DNA of 41,822 bases, from positions 18,912 through 60,733 of the forward strand of contig DCFQ01000041.1 of NCBI GenBank assembly GCA_002319915.1, written 5' to 3'. A program made the translations under genes and the position numbers. A model generated the notes under the pieces. The model saw only the letters and a list, made by a program, of their open reading frames with translations, was not told the DNA's origin and did not search any database. Source of the stretch: Bacteroidales bacterium UBA1800. Lineage in GTDB: Bacteria > Bacteroidota > Bacteroidia > Bacteroidales > VadinHA17. Shown piece by piece: positions 1-8,369 of this stretch. Each line of letters opens with the position of its first letter. Position 1 is the first letter of the stretch.

Positions 1-20
1 GTCCCGATAATTATCGGGAC
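1..20. repeat. Perfect palindrome GTCCCGATAATTATCGGGAC
   Basis: The first 20 bases form a perfect inverted repeat. A related element (TGTCCCGATA ... TATCGGGACA) lies at 28687-28718, so this looks like a dispersed intergenic palindrome. The left flank is cut by the window edge. It could act as a transcriptional hairpin or be a small REP-like repeat; the sequence does not decide. Confidence 0.7.
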
Positions 21-342
21 ACAAAGGTTGTCACAAAGGTAAAAGAAGGACTTTTAATACAGCCTGCCTGGTAAGGAGTATAATTTTCTGAAAGGCTTAC
101 AGCAGATACCGTTTCAAGGCTTAAATGGAAATTGGAGGTATACACCCCCTTCCCCAAGGGGGAAAAGCAAAACCTGCTAAGCTCGGATCAAATGTAACTT
201 ATATTATTGAACAGCCAGGCCAAGGGCCAAAAAGCCCCTATTAATCAGACCCTCTTCCTGAAAATTTCATCTTAAAAATTTGTATTATATAAATTTAATA
301 TTATATATTTGCAATATATTAGAATCTTATATATATAAAAAA
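21..342. other. Intergenic region upstream of padR
   Basis: No plausible gene is seen in this stretch of about 320 bases. It holds a GC-rich hairpin at 145-162 (CCCCCTT / AAGGGGG around a CCCC loop, with no T-run after it) and, at its right end, the AT-rich promoter of padR. A TTG-initiated extension of padR from 280 is open but would run through the promoter, so it is not treated as coding. Confidence 0.6.
279..311 (+). promoter_or_regulatory. Bacteroidota-type promoter of the padR operon
   Basis: TTTG at 279-282 is followed after 21 bases by TATATTTG at 304-311. This fits the Bacteroidota primary sigma consensus TTTG-N19-21-TAnnTTTG. Transcription would begin near 318, which places the translation start at the ATG at 343. 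Confidence 0.65.
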
Positions 343-687
343 ATGATATCTGCAGAATTACTTAAAGGATCCCTGAAGACGATAGTGCTGAAGCTTCTCA
401 GGGAAGAAGGGCCGATGCACGGCTATGCAATAACCGGGAGGGTGGAAGAGCTCACAAGCGGGAAGATAAAGCTTACGTATGGGGCGCTTTATCCCATCCT
501 TCATAAGCTGGAAAGTGAAAAAGTGCTGGTCACTTCATCTGAAAACATCAATAACCGCATCAGGATCTACTATTCCCTTACACCCAAGGGAGAATCCCTT
601 GTGGCTGAAAAGATCAGGGAATTGAAGGAGTATATCGACTCACTGCAATGGATAATCGAACCAAAGCCCGGACTGAGCCATGCCTGA
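343..687 (+). CDS. PadR family transcriptional regulator
   Basis: A 114-residue winged-helix protein. The N terminus (MISAELLKGSLKTIVLKLL, then GPMHGYAI) and the segment KLTYGALYPILHKLESE are typical of PadR-type DNA-binding domains, and a short C-terminal helix (EKIRELKEYIDSL) would serve dimerisation. The ATG at 343 is preferred over an in-frame TTG at 280 because the promoter motif covers 279-311. The stop overlaps the start of the next gene by 8 bases, so the two are translationally coupled. PadR genes are often followed by a membrane protein with an N-terminal HAAS/DUF1700-like domain, as here. Likely a repressor of its own operon; the ligand is unknown. Confidence 0.88.
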   Translation: MISAELLKGSLKTIVLKLLREEGPMHGYAITGRVEELTSGKIKLTYGALYPILHKLESEKVLVTSSENINNRIRIYYSLTPKGESLVAEKIRELKEYIDSLQWIIEPKPGLSHA

Positions 688-2119
688 GCTTTCTCTCGCC
701 AATATTGACCAGATCAGCCGCGATGTGAGAAGCCAGGAAATAATCTTTTCACATCTTCCCGACGACCTTATCGATCATATCTGCTGTGACATTGAGGATG
801 AAATGGGGACCGGGCTTCCATTTACCGAAGCTTACAGGAAGGTCAGGCAGAAAATGGGTTCCGGGCGCCGGCTTAAGGAAATACAGGAAGAAACACTTTA
901 TGCAGTTGATTTAAAATACCGAAAAATGAAAAACACAATGAAGATCTCAGGCATTACCGGTACGGTATTGTTTGGTTTTGCATCCCTGCTCAAGATCATG
1001 CACTGGCCTATGGCCGGGGCACTTTTGACCCTGGGCGCACTGGTACTTGCATTTGTTTTTATGCCGTCGGCCCTGAGTGTGCTCTGGAAAGAAACACACA
1101 GCTCTAAAAGATTATTTCTTTTCGTCTCAGCATTTTTTGCAGCCCTGTTCTTCATTGGCGGCATCCTGTTCAAGGTGCAGCACTGGCCGGGAGCCGGACT
1201 TGTCCTGACACTGGCAGGGATATCCGGGATCCTTTTCTTCATTCCTTCCCTGCTTTACAGCAGGCTCAGGGATCCGGAAAACAAACCGAAGAGATTCGTA
1301 TTCGTTCTGGGCGCAATAGGGAGCATGCTGTACCTCGCCGGGCTTATTTCCAGGATCCAGCAATGGCAACTGGCCGGAGTTCTGATGCTGACAGGATTAG
1401 TCACCCTGTTTGTCATAGTTTTCCCGTGGTACACTCTGATAACCTGGAAAAACGAAAATTTCATTAAATCGGAATTTATCTTCCTCGTTGTGGGTTCGCT
1501 GGCGCTAATCCTGCCAGGTTCACTGACTGTCCTGAATGCAGAAAGGAGGTATGATAACGGATATTATATCAACCTTGACCAGCAAAAAGCCCTGTATGGT
1601 TATCTGCATGATAAGAACTTTGCCTTTATGGAAAAATATCGCGATTCAGCAGAGTATAAGACACTGCAGCAGCTTCATGAAAAGTCAGCCGGTATGATCG
1701 GGCTCCTGTCCAAAGCTGAGTCTGAGCTTATCTCTGTCTCCGAAACAAGGGAGGGTAAGCTTGCCGGGAATGCTGCCCAGGTCGCTCAAAGGGGAGTTGT
1801 TCAGGAACTCAATTACGAAACGCTGGCCAATCCTTTTGATCTTAATGCTGTACAAAATCTCCTTTATCCCGGGAAGAGGGTCCGTTCCGAAATTGAAGCT
1901 GCCCTGGCCGGATATAAAACATACCTGGCTGGTATTATCACGGCGGATGAACTGGCAAAGCTGGAAAGCCTGCTTGTTCCTTCAGCGTTCCTGCCTGCAC
2001 CTACCGGGGAAAACAGAAATATATCGATGATCTCCGGACTTCATTCCCTGGCTCTCCTGAAGAATTCCGTCCTTTCAGCGGAGAATTCAGCGATGAGAGA
2101 CCTTGTAAGCAAAAACTAA
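680..2119 (+). CDS. Membrane protein with HAAS-like N terminus and GldL-type transmembrane repeats
   Basis: A 479-residue protein. Residues 1-80 are soluble and helical and resemble the HAAS/DUF1700-type domains encoded beside PadR regulators (inference from context and length). Three transmembrane hairpins follow, each with a related motif: LLKIMHWPMAGALLTLGAL, ILFKVQHWPGAGLVLTLAG and LISRIQQWQLAGVLMLTG. The motif resembles the first transmembrane hairpin of GldL, the motor subunit of gliding motility/type IX secretion, but no gldKMN genes are nearby. A further membrane segment leads into a C-terminal soluble helical region of about 190 residues (RRYDNGYYINLDQQKAL onward). It sits between padR (8-base overlap) and another protein of the same motif class 18 bases downstream. 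Function unknown; envelope stress sensing is a guess. Confidence 0.7.
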   Translation: MPELSLANIDQISRDVRSQEIIFSHLPDDLIDHICCDIEDEMGTGLPFTEAYRKVRQKMGSGRRLKEIQEETLYAVDLKYRKMKNTMKISGITGTVLFGFASLLKIMHWPMAGALLTLGALVLAFVFMPSALSVLWKETHSSKRLFLFVSAFFAALFFIGGILFKVQHWPGAGLVLTLAGISGILFFIPSLLYSRLRDPENKPKRFVFVLGAIGSMLYLAGLISRIQQWQLAGVLMLTGLVTLFVIVFPWYTLITWKNENFIKSEFIFLVVGSLALILPGSLTVLNAERRYDNGYYINLDQQKALYGYLHDKNFAFMEKYRDSAEYKTLQQLHEKSAGMIGLLSKAESELISVSETREGKLAGNAAQVAQRGVVQELNYETLANPFDLNAVQNLLYPGKRVRSEIEAALAGYKTYLAGIITADELAKLESLLVPSAFLPAPTGENRNISMISGLHSLALLKNSVLSAENSAMRDLVSKN

Positions 2120-2137
2120 ATCTTAATGTAAACAGAG

Positions 2138-3073
2138 ATGAAAAATAAAATATATATCCTCGGACTTATAAACACACTGCTGGTCTTTTTGGGCATACTT
2201 TTTAAAGTCCAGCATTGGGCAGGTGCATCAATATTACTGACACTCGGGTTATCGATGCTTGTGCTTGTCTTCCTTCCCGCCGCACTCCTCGACAATTACA
2301 AGGCTCAGGGGACAAAGGAGAACAGGATCCTCTATATCGTCGCCTGGGTCACCGCTTTTATTGTTTTCAGTGCCATACTTTTCAAGGTCCAGCATTGGCC
2401 CGGCTCCGGTTATGGGCTCATGATAGGCCTTCCCTTGCCGTTCATTCTGTTTCTCCCGGTTTTCCTGCTGGTGACCGGCAGGGATAAGAACCATAATATC
2501 TATAATACCGTTGCGGTCCTTTTCCTCCTGGCGCTGATATCTGCATTCACAGCAATGCTTGCCATTGGTGTTTCAAAGGGAAGAACCCTCGACAGCCTGT
2601 CAGTTTGTGCCAATTATAACAGGGTCGGAAAAGCTTATGCCGGACTGGCTACGGCCGGGTCCAAATCGCCTCTGATTCTTAAGATTGACGAGGCCATTAA
2701 GCTTACTGAGGAATATAAGGAGAATATTTACCGGATTGAAGGAATTACAGGAGAACAATGGTCAAACAATCCTGAAGTTGTTATGAAATCACATTCCGGC
2801 AACTTATCTGAAGCCAGGGCATTCAAAACACGTGATGAAAAAGTACATGGGGACCTTCAGTCTGCACTTTCAGATCTGATCACAATGGTTGAAAAAGACC
2901 CGGGCAGCAACAACCTTGCTCCCCGGCTGAAGGTCATTCTTAATATGGAACAGGCAGGAAGTCATGGATATATCTGGAAAGATCCGTTGTTCATGGGTGA
3001 TGTTCAGCCATGGGTACATGCTTACCTTGAAGGCCTTGAGGTAAACCTCAAGCTGATCAAAGCGACACTCTAG
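2138..3073 (+). CDS. Membrane protein with two GldL-type hairpins
   Basis: A 311-residue protein, third gene of the padR operon. Its N-terminal half has two hairpins with nearly identical motifs, ILFKVQHWAGASILLTLG and ILFKVQHWPGSGYGLMIG, then another transmembrane segment (VAVLFLLALISAFTAMLAIG) and a C-terminal soluble region of about 130 residues. It shares its architecture with the upstream gene but lacks the N-terminal HAAS-like part. The two may be paralogues that work together in the inner membrane. No catalytic motif was recognised. Confidence 0.68.
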   Translation: MKNKIYILGLINTLLVFLGILFKVQHWAGASILLTLGLSMLVLVFLPAALLDNYKAQGTKENRILYIVAWVTAFIVFSAILFKVQHWPGSGYGLMIGLPLPFILFLPVFLLVTGRDKNHNIYNTVAVLFLLALISAFTAMLAIGVSKGRTLDSLSVCANYNRVGKAYAGLATAGSKSPLILKIDEAIKLTEEYKENIYRIEGITGEQWSNNPEVVMKSHSGNLSEARAFKTRDEKVHGDLQSALSDLITMVEKDPGSNNLAPRLKVILNMEQAGSHGYIWKDPLFMGDVQPWVHAYLEGLEVNLKLIKATL

Positions 3074-3102
3074 GTTTCTGTTATTGCCCGGGTTACAGTA
3101 AG

Positions 3103-3951
3103 TTAAAAGTTGATAAATTTATAATCAATCGTGCCTTCCTTTACACCCAGGATGAGATATCCGCTGTTTGGCAGACCGTCCTGCAATGCATCCAGGGTCA
3201 GATGTGTTGTATTTCCCAGTCTGGCTGCATTTCTCTCATGATCATGGCCTGCAACAACCATATTGATTTGATATTTAATGCATAACTCTAACAGTACCTG
3301 CAATTCCTCCACATACGGATTTGTAGAAACAGTATGCCTGATACGGAAAAGATTGACATGAGTGAAGATTATGCAATCCCGGTATTTTGCCCTCTCTGAT
3401 TCCAATGTATTCTCCAGCCATTTCAGCTGGGAACTTCCCATGGTCCCGCTTCCTGAATCAAGGCAAATATAAAGATCCGTTGCCTGGGGTGTTTTTACAG
3501 TAAACAGATAGGTAGTTGATCCGAAAAGAGAGTAAAATTGCTTCCAACCGTTAAAAAAGTAGTCGTGATTTCCGGCAATCTGGAATAACGGAAGGGAGTC
3601 CCTGGGGGGCATATGTCTTTTAAAAGTTTGATAATCTTCTGGATGACCGTTAGTCAGATCACCAGCCATAACCACAGCGGTGGCATTCCCTTTTTTTGCA
3701 TCCGCAAGAAAGAAATCCAGATTATCAGTTGTCCCTACATGGCTGTCAGCCATTACATAAATTGAATATTCATTCAGGGGCACATCGAGTTCCCTGTAAG
3801 GAGATTTTGCATCCCAGACCATCGATTGGCTGAACCGTTCGTTAGCTGTTTCATCGGGGTAAAAAAAATCCTTGGCTTCAAACTTTTCGCAGGCCGGAAG
3901 CCCAATGCATGCAAGGATTAAGAATGTTATTTTTTTAAATTCAATTTCCAT
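3103..3951 (-). CDS. Calcineurin-like metallophosphoesterase lipoprotein
   Basis: A 282-residue exported lipoprotein: basic start, hydrophobic stretch and lipobox ending GLPAC at Cys21. The metallophosphoesterase metal ligands are all visible: D69-x-H71 (MADSHVG), GD97-98, GNHD at 127-130, H198 in FTHVN and GHDH at 235-238. The substrate (phosphoester, nucleotide or phospholipid) cannot be told. Its start lies 25 bases inside the end of the upstream beta-barrel gene, so the pair is probably co-translated. The two genes look more AT-rich than their neighbours. Confidence 0.87.
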   Translation of the reverse strand: MEIEFKKITFLILACIGLPACEKFEAKDFFYPDETANERFSQSMVWDAKSPYRELDVPLNEYSIYVMADSHVGTTDNLDFFLADAKKGNATAVVMAGDLTNGHPEDYQTFKRHMPPRDSLPLFQIAGNHDYFFNGWKQFYSLFGSTTYLFTVKTPQATDLYICLDSGSGTMGSSQLKWLENTLESERAKYRDCIIFTHVNLFRIRHTVSTNPYVEELQVLLELCIKYQINMVVAGHDHERNAARLGNTTHLTLDALQDGLPNSGYLILGVKEGTIDYKFINF

Positions 3952-4667
3952 ATCATACCGGTTCTAATGAAAAATCCAAAGTAGTTTGCATAAAGATTAA
4001 ATGCTCCTGCATTTTTATACCAGGCTTCCGAGAATAGGGTCAATTCAGAGGAAATCTTGTAATGGCCACTTATATAAATCATTGGATTAGTTTCCTGATT
4101 TATGAGGAAATGATCAAAGTTGGTGACAGATAATCCGATATTCCACTTGTTATTGGCAGGTTTGACACTATACCCCAATTGGTAAACTAAATTCCAGTTC
4201 TCATGTAAGCTCGTGTTAGCCTCGATATCATATTTATTCATTGCCTCGCGGGTAATTTTATATGTTCTGAAGGCGAAGCCGGCCATATATTGAAAATGTT
4301 TTTGTCCCGATTTGAGCAGTATTCCCCAGTCCGATTCATGAATCAGGTCACTGAACGGATTAGCCAGGTAGAATCCCGCAACTTCGAGACTGAATTTTTT
4401 TATGTAAAACTGATGTCCAAAACTTAAACTCGCTCCGCTAATGATCTTGTGTCCGCTATATCTGATATTAGCCACACTTCCCGCCTCTAAAGTGCTTCCG
4501 GAAAATTGAATATCGCCCAGAATGGATGTTTTTACATAAGGGCCCCGTGAAACATTATTTTCCCCGGCATCGATAAATGCAGAAATGGAAATTTGCGATT
4601 TTAGCGGGATTGAAACCAATAATCCTGCAATCGGGAAGATCAGGCACTTAAGCAAGGGGTTCCGCAT
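3927..4667 (-). CDS. Predicted outer-membrane beta-barrel protein
   Basis: A 246-residue protein. The start at 4667 is chosen because it gives a clean signal peptide (MRNPLLKCLIFPIAGLLVSI, cleavage near LKSQ); the frame is open to an earlier ATG at 4757, but that adds a charged 30-residue leader. The mature part alternates hydrophobic and polar residues in short strands (ISISAFIDAG, FSLEVAGFYL, NWNLVYQLGYSV, KISSELTLFSEAWY) and ends FFIRTGMIWKLNLKK, as expected for a small barrel. The family was not recognised. It overlaps the downstream metallophosphoesterase lipoprotein, suggesting a joint envelope role. Confidence 0.6.
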   Translation of the reverse strand: MRNPLLKCLIFPIAGLLVSIPLKSQISISAFIDAGENNVSRGPYVKTSILGDIQFSGSTLEAGSVANIRYSGHKIISGASLSFGHQFYIKKFSLEVAGFYLANPFSDLIHESDWGILLKSGQKHFQYMAGFAFRTYKITREAMNKYDIEANTSLHENWNLVYQLGYSVKPANNKWNIGLSVTNFDHFLINQETNPMIYISGHYKISSELTLFSEAWYKNAGAFNLYANYFGFFIRTGMIWKLNLKK

Positions 4668-5024
4668 GGGTAGGTTTTTTTGAGGTGGCGACTCACGTCT
4701 TTTATTGACAGATATTGAGGAATTATTTAATGAACTCGGATTGCGTCCGGTGGTCATTCGTTCATTTCGAGTCCTGTATCTTAAAATTTAGTCAGGTTAT
4801 ATGGTTGTTACCTTATCTAAGACGTAAGTTTAGATTCAAGGTAAAAGGCAGTTCAATAAAAAGTTTAACTATATCAGGAAAATGCAAAATATTCTTTAAG
4901 CGAAGCCTCTATATTTTAGGAAGGATTGACAGGCGCCAGCCAGCTAATTATTTTTGGGAGGGAAATGCGTCCCTCGAAGTCTTGAACTGGTTCCTCCCGG
5001 TGAATCTGTTGGATGCACGGGCAC
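4668..5024. other. Intergenic region, no gene seen
   Basis: About 360 AT-rich bases upstream of the beta-barrel gene on the minus strand. A plus-strand open frame at 4715-5131 has no recognisable protein character and runs into the opposite-strand DJ-1 gene, so it is treated as chance. No convincing TAnnTTTG promoter was found on the minus strand. Confidence 0.5.
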
Positions 5025-5654
5025 TTATTTGGATCTTGCTTTTATTTCCTGAATCAGCTTCCGGGTCAGCTCATCAGTCCCATCCTGGCCCCCTGTCATT
5101 CGTGATTCCATGGGACAGGATCCGGATGTAATGATATTTCCGTCCTGTACGATCCGTATCCCGCTGTAAATGCCGCTGTTAAATGCCGGGAATATATCGG
5201 GGCTCAATGAGTTATTTCGCGGGAACGCATATTTCTTGCCGTTTAGAACGCCTGCTTTTGCGAGTATCAGTACCGCAGCAGTCTGTGCAGCAATCGGCTT
5301 CCCCTCATTTACAACCTTTCTGACAAAGCTGATCTCCTCATCGGTCACTATCGTATCTCCTGCAGCCATGCAGGGAAGTATAAATCCCGAATACTCATTG
5401 ATATCGACGTTGCTCAGCATGATATCAGGCTTCACGGTGATCGAATCGGTCTTAATCGGTTTACCGGATAATGTAGCCACTACGACCCTTAAGCCCGACT
5501 GTTTCAGTATTTCACTCATCCTGAGCGCTTCATGCGTAAGCATATAAGGCAGATCCATCGAGTTGTCCTCAATGAAGAGAAGTACCCTGGGTTCATCTTT
5601 TTTAAAGGAAGAGAGGATCCCGGCAAGGAGCAGGAAAAACATAAATCGTTTCAT
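5025..5654 (-). CDS. DJ-1/PfpI-like protein, exported, without the nucleophile cysteine
   Basis: A 209-residue protein with an N-terminal hydrophobic signal (MKRFMFFLLLAGILSS). The fold is recognised from the strand EPRVLLFIED, the turn after SGFILP, and the nucleophile-elbow segment PIAAQTAAVLILAKAGVLNGKK near residues 120-141. DJ-1/PfpI proteins normally have Ile-Cys at the elbow (AAICxGP); here that position is Thr125 after Gln124. Cys95 lies elsewhere, where the family usually has Gly. The acidic partner may be Glu29 (LFIED). The protein may be a ligand-binding member without protease or glyoxalase activity. Alternative: a divergent enzyme using another residue. Confidence 0.72.
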   Translation of the reverse strand: MKRFMFFLLLAGILSSFKKDEPRVLLFIEDNSMDLPYMLTHEALRMSEILKQSGLRVVVATLSGKPIKTDSITVKPDIMLSNVDINEYSGFILPCMAAGDTIVTDEEISFVRKVVNEGKPIAAQTAAVLILAKAGVLNGKKYAFPRNNSLSPDIFPAFNSGIYSGIRIVQDGNIITSGSCPMESRMTGGQDGTDELTRKLIQEIKARSK

Positions 5655-5681
5655 AGCTGTGGAATTATTTGTTCAGGCATA

Positions 5682-5689
5682 CAAATGTA
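5682..5689 (-). promoter_or_regulatory. Possible -7 element of the DJ-1-like gene
   Basis: Read on the minus strand this is TACATTTG, a match to the Bacteroidota -7 consensus TAnnTTTG, 28 bases upstream of the start at 5654. No good TTTG at the expected spacing was found, so this is a weak call. Confidence 0.35.
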
Positions 5690-5740
5690 CAAACAGTATA
5701 AACAAGGAGATCGATATTCCGTACAACTTCCCGGATCTCA

Positions 5741-6253
5741 TTACGGAATTTCAATCTCTGTTGGATCATCATGACCGCCCTCAAAAAACCAGTCATCACC
5801 GAACCTTGCATCACCGGCTATTTTATTGATGTCCACCTTCATGTATTTCCCTTCAGCCGAAACGGCGATCGTACCGTCTGCGAGCACAATCTCACCTGTG
5901 CCCTCAAATGAACGGTGCCCTTCGCTGATAACCCGCCCGACTATTTTCAGCTCCTGCCCGAGAGGCACGGGCTTCCGGAACCGTGTTTTCAGTTCCAGCG
6001 TCACACCCCATACCTCTTCATCCTTGCCGAAACGAATTGCCCTGCCGATGGTTTCGTCAAGGATCGTGACCGCTATGCCCCCGTGCATCCTTCCGGGATA
6101 ACCCTGGTGCTGGTCTGAAGGCCTGATGATGGAGACCAGCTCTCCGGCATCTGTTTCGTAGAATTTTGCATGCAGCCCGAATTCATTTTTCACGCCGCAG
6201 GCAAAACACATCTTTGAGATCTGCTGTTTTTTAAGGACTTTGTATTTCATCAC
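5741..6253 (-). CDS. PaaI-type hotdog-fold thioesterase
   Basis: A 170-residue cytoplasmic protein. The segment GRMHGGIAVTILDETIGRAI carries the HGG motif (57-59) and Asp66-Glu67, the usual active-site region of PaaI/4HBT-type acyl-CoA thioesterases. The strand TLELKTRFRKPVPLGQELKIVG is the central hotdog strand pair. An N-terminal CFACG motif (Cys16, Cys19) is seen in a subset of these proteins. It would hydrolyse an acyl-CoA; the acyl group cannot be told. A second Met follows immediately, so the start is uncertain by one codon. Transcribed away from the ADP-ribosylglycohydrolase gene. Confidence 0.82.
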   Translation of the reverse strand: MMKYKVLKKQQISKMCFACGVKNEFGLHAKFYETDAGELVSIIRPSDQHQGYPGRMHGGIAVTILDETIGRAIRFGKDEEVWGVTLELKTRFRKPVPLGQELKIVGRVISEGHRSFEGTGEIVLADGTIAVSAEGKYMKVDINKIAGDARFGDDWFFEGGHDDPTEIEIP

Positions 6254-6396
6254 GACAGATTGATAAGTAAATATAAACTATTAATGGCATACGGGAGCAG
6301 TTCAGTCCCGATTCGCCCCTGTGATGGTTGTAAAAATGTGTCGGAGGAGACAAAATACTTTTTACCTTTATCATTCCACCTAAAATAAAACTGGCG

Positions 6397-7209
6397 ATGC
6401 TTGGATCAATAATCGGCGACATAATCGGCTCCACTTACGAGTTCAGGAACACTGACAAATACGATTTTGATCCGTTCCCGTCAGGCTCCGGTTTTACGGA
6501 TGATACGGTGCTAACGGCAGGAATAGCTGATGCAATCCTGTCAGGCAGGAACTATTCCGAAACTGTCCGGGAGTATGCCCTGAACTACCCGGGAAAGGGA
6601 TACGGTGAGTGGTTCAGCAGGTGGATTCACATGGAGAACCCCATGCCCTATAGAAGCTTCGGGAACGGTTCTGCAATGAGAGTCTCACCGGTCGGGTGGG
6701 CATTTGACTCACTGGGGGAAACCCTGAAGGAGGCAGAAAGGAGCTCCTCCATTACACATTCTCACCCGGAAGGCAAGAAAGGGGCCAAAGTGGTAGCTGC
6801 AGCCATATTCCTGGCAAGGACCGGCCATGATAAAGCGGAAATCAGGAAATTCATCGAAAAGAGTTATTCGTATAACCTCAGCAGGACGCTTGCCGGGATC
6901 AAGCCTTTTTACAGCTTTAATGAAACCTGCCAGAAGACTGTTCCCGAAGCGATAATCTGCTTCCTGGAATCGGAGAATTATGAAGATGCTGTTAGGAAAG
7001 CCATCTGGCTCGGCGGCGACAGTGATACGCTGGCCTGCATAGCCGGGGGAATTGCTGAGGCCTATTACAGGAAGATGCCGCAGGAATGGATCGAGAGATC
7101 AGCAAGCCTCCTCGATGATAAAATTAAAGCCATAATTGACCGGTTCGGAAAGAGGTTCGGGCTCCCGTGCGGGATCTCAGGCAGTAACATAATCAATCCA
7201 GAAATATGA
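6397..7209 (+). CDS. ADP-ribosylglycohydrolase family protein
   Basis: A 270-residue DraG/ARH-type hydrolase that removes ADP-ribose from a protein or small molecule using two magnesium ions. Metal-ligand motifs are present: FTDDT (Thr34-Asp35-Asp36) and LGGDSDT near the C terminus (Asp208, Asp210, Thr211). Family signatures SFGNGSAMRVSPVG and THSHPEG are also visible. Length is normal for the family. It overlaps the next gene by 4 bases (ATGA), so both are translated together. No ADP-ribosyltransferase partner is in the window, so a role in reversal of modification or in ADP-ribose metabolism cannot be chosen. Confidence 0.92.
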   Translation: MLGSIIGDIIGSTYEFRNTDKYDFDPFPSGSGFTDDTVLTAGIADAILSGRNYSETVREYALNYPGKGYGEWFSRWIHMENPMPYRSFGNGSAMRVSPVGWAFDSLGETLKEAERSSSITHSHPEGKKGAKVVAAAIFLARTGHDKAEIRKFIEKSYSYNLSRTLAGIKPFYSFNETCQKTVPEAIICFLESENYEDAVRKAIWLGGDSDTLACIAGGIAEAYYRKMPQEWIERSASLLDDKIKAIIDRFGKRFGLPCGISGSNIINPEI

Positions 7210-8117
7210 ACAGAAGAAACTTTCTCAGGAATGCCTCCATCTCAATGGCAGCATTATCCCTTTCAGCAAAAGGGAGCATGATCCCCTCATTAAAAACAAC
7301 ATCCACCCCTAAAACATTTGTCGGGATACACGTCTGGGTGTATGCTGCCAAACAACCCGGATATGACGTATCGCCAATCCTTGGGCAGATATTTTCCGAT
7401 GCCGCATATGCAGGCTTTGACGGCGTGGAAACTATGGAGCAGCCACTCAGAAGCACAAATTTTACAAAGCAGATAAAGGAGCTTATTGAACAGCACAAGG
7501 TCAGGCTCCTGGGAAGCTCATACGGGGCAGAAATGTGGGACAAAAATTCCACTAACAAGATCTACGAGGATGTTGATCTCATTTTCTCTAACATGGCTTC
7601 GGTCGGAGGAAGGACATTCGGAGTCTCCGTCGGGGCACCCCGGGGAAGGAAGAAGACTGAAGAGGAGTTTGACACACAGGCGGAACTGCTTAAAAAGATC
7701 ATCTCCCTGGGTGAGAAAAGGGGAATTGTGCTCAACCTGCATAATCATGTTGGAGAGGTTGCGGACAATATGTACGATCTGAGAGGAACACTCAAAAGAA
7801 TTCCCGATGTAAGGCTCGGTCCCGATCTGAACTGGCTGCTCAGGGCAGGGATAAACCCGATTGATTTCCTGCATGAGTTCGGAAGCCAGGTAATATTCCT
7901 GCACCTTCGCGATCAGCTCAGCAACGGGAAATGGTCCGAATCGCTCGGGGAGGGGAATGTAAATTTCACGGAAATTGCCGGTGTCCTCAAGGAGATTAAA
8001 TTCAAGGGAGACGCAGTCATTGAGCTTGCCCACGAAAATGGTTTTGTTACGACCAGGCCGCTGAGAGAGAGCCTTAAGATGAGCAGGGATTATTTAAGGA
8101 AAACGATGAATTTATGA
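7206..8117 (+). CDS. Secreted sugar phosphate isomerase/epimerase-like TIM-barrel protein
   Basis: A 303-residue protein. The N terminus MNRRNFLRNASISMAALSLS is a twin-arginine-type export signal of the kind common in Bacteroidota. The rest is a xylose isomerase-like TIM barrel (AP endonuclease family 2 fold): AGFDGVETME, RLLGSSYGAEMW, GIVLNLHNHVGEV, VRLGPDLNWLL, VIFLHLRDQ and DAVIELAHENG supply the usual Glu, His, Asp and His metal ligands. It probably isomerises or epimerises a sugar or sugar-derived compound in the periplasm. The 4-base overlap with the ADP-ribosylglycohydrolase suggests linked function; the substrate is unknown. Confidence 0.85.
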   Translation: MNRRNFLRNASISMAALSLSAKGSMIPSLKTTSTPKTFVGIHVWVYAAKQPGYDVSPILGQIFSDAAYAGFDGVETMEQPLRSTNFTKQIKELIEQHKVRLLGSSYGAEMWDKNSTNKIYEDVDLIFSNMASVGGRTFGVSVGAPRGRKKTEEEFDTQAELLKKIISLGEKRGIVLNLHNHVGEVADNMYDLRGTLKRIPDVRLGPDLNWLLRAGINPIDFLHEFGSQVIFLHLRDQLSNGKWSESLGEGNVNFTEIAGVLKEIKFKGDAVIELAHENGFVTTRPLRESLKMSRDYLRKTMNL

Positions 8118-8369
8118 CATTACTGCTTCAGGCAGCCTGAATCCTGAATATGCTGGCTATCCGGAAGTGAGAATCCTGAGGAAAGCAGGTGCACGGCCCC
8201 GGATCATGAAGAGACTGCCTTTAAAGTTATTTTTTAACCGCAAAGAGCGCATAGGTATATGATTCATTATCATTTCTTTACGAACTTTGGGTCTGACTGC
8301 CTACAGGTAGTGTTCCCGGATTTAACTCTTTGAGAGAGTTACCCTGAATAAATTAATTAGCAGCAGGTT
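8118..8369. other. Convergent intergenic region
   Basis: Between two convergent genes. It holds a small hairpin just after the isomerase stop (TTCAGG CAG CCTGAA, 8127-8141, without a T-run) and a fragment around 8237 of the form AACCGCAAAGAGCGCATAGG, a low-complexity phrase of the kind repeated between genes in related genomes. No gene seen. Confidence 0.4.

Noticed and set aside
280..342. N-terminal extension of PadR from a TTG at 280
   Set aside because: It would be translated through the promoter TTTG/TATATTTG at 279-311, and the family N terminus begins at the ATG at 343.
343..3073. Gliding motility / type IX secretion locus
   Set aside because: Only the GldL hairpin motif is shared; gldK, gldM, gldN and the GldL cytoplasmic domain are absent.
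4715..5131. Plus-strand open frame in the intergenic region
   Set aside because: No recognisable protein features, and it runs into the well-supported DJ-1-like gene on the other strand.
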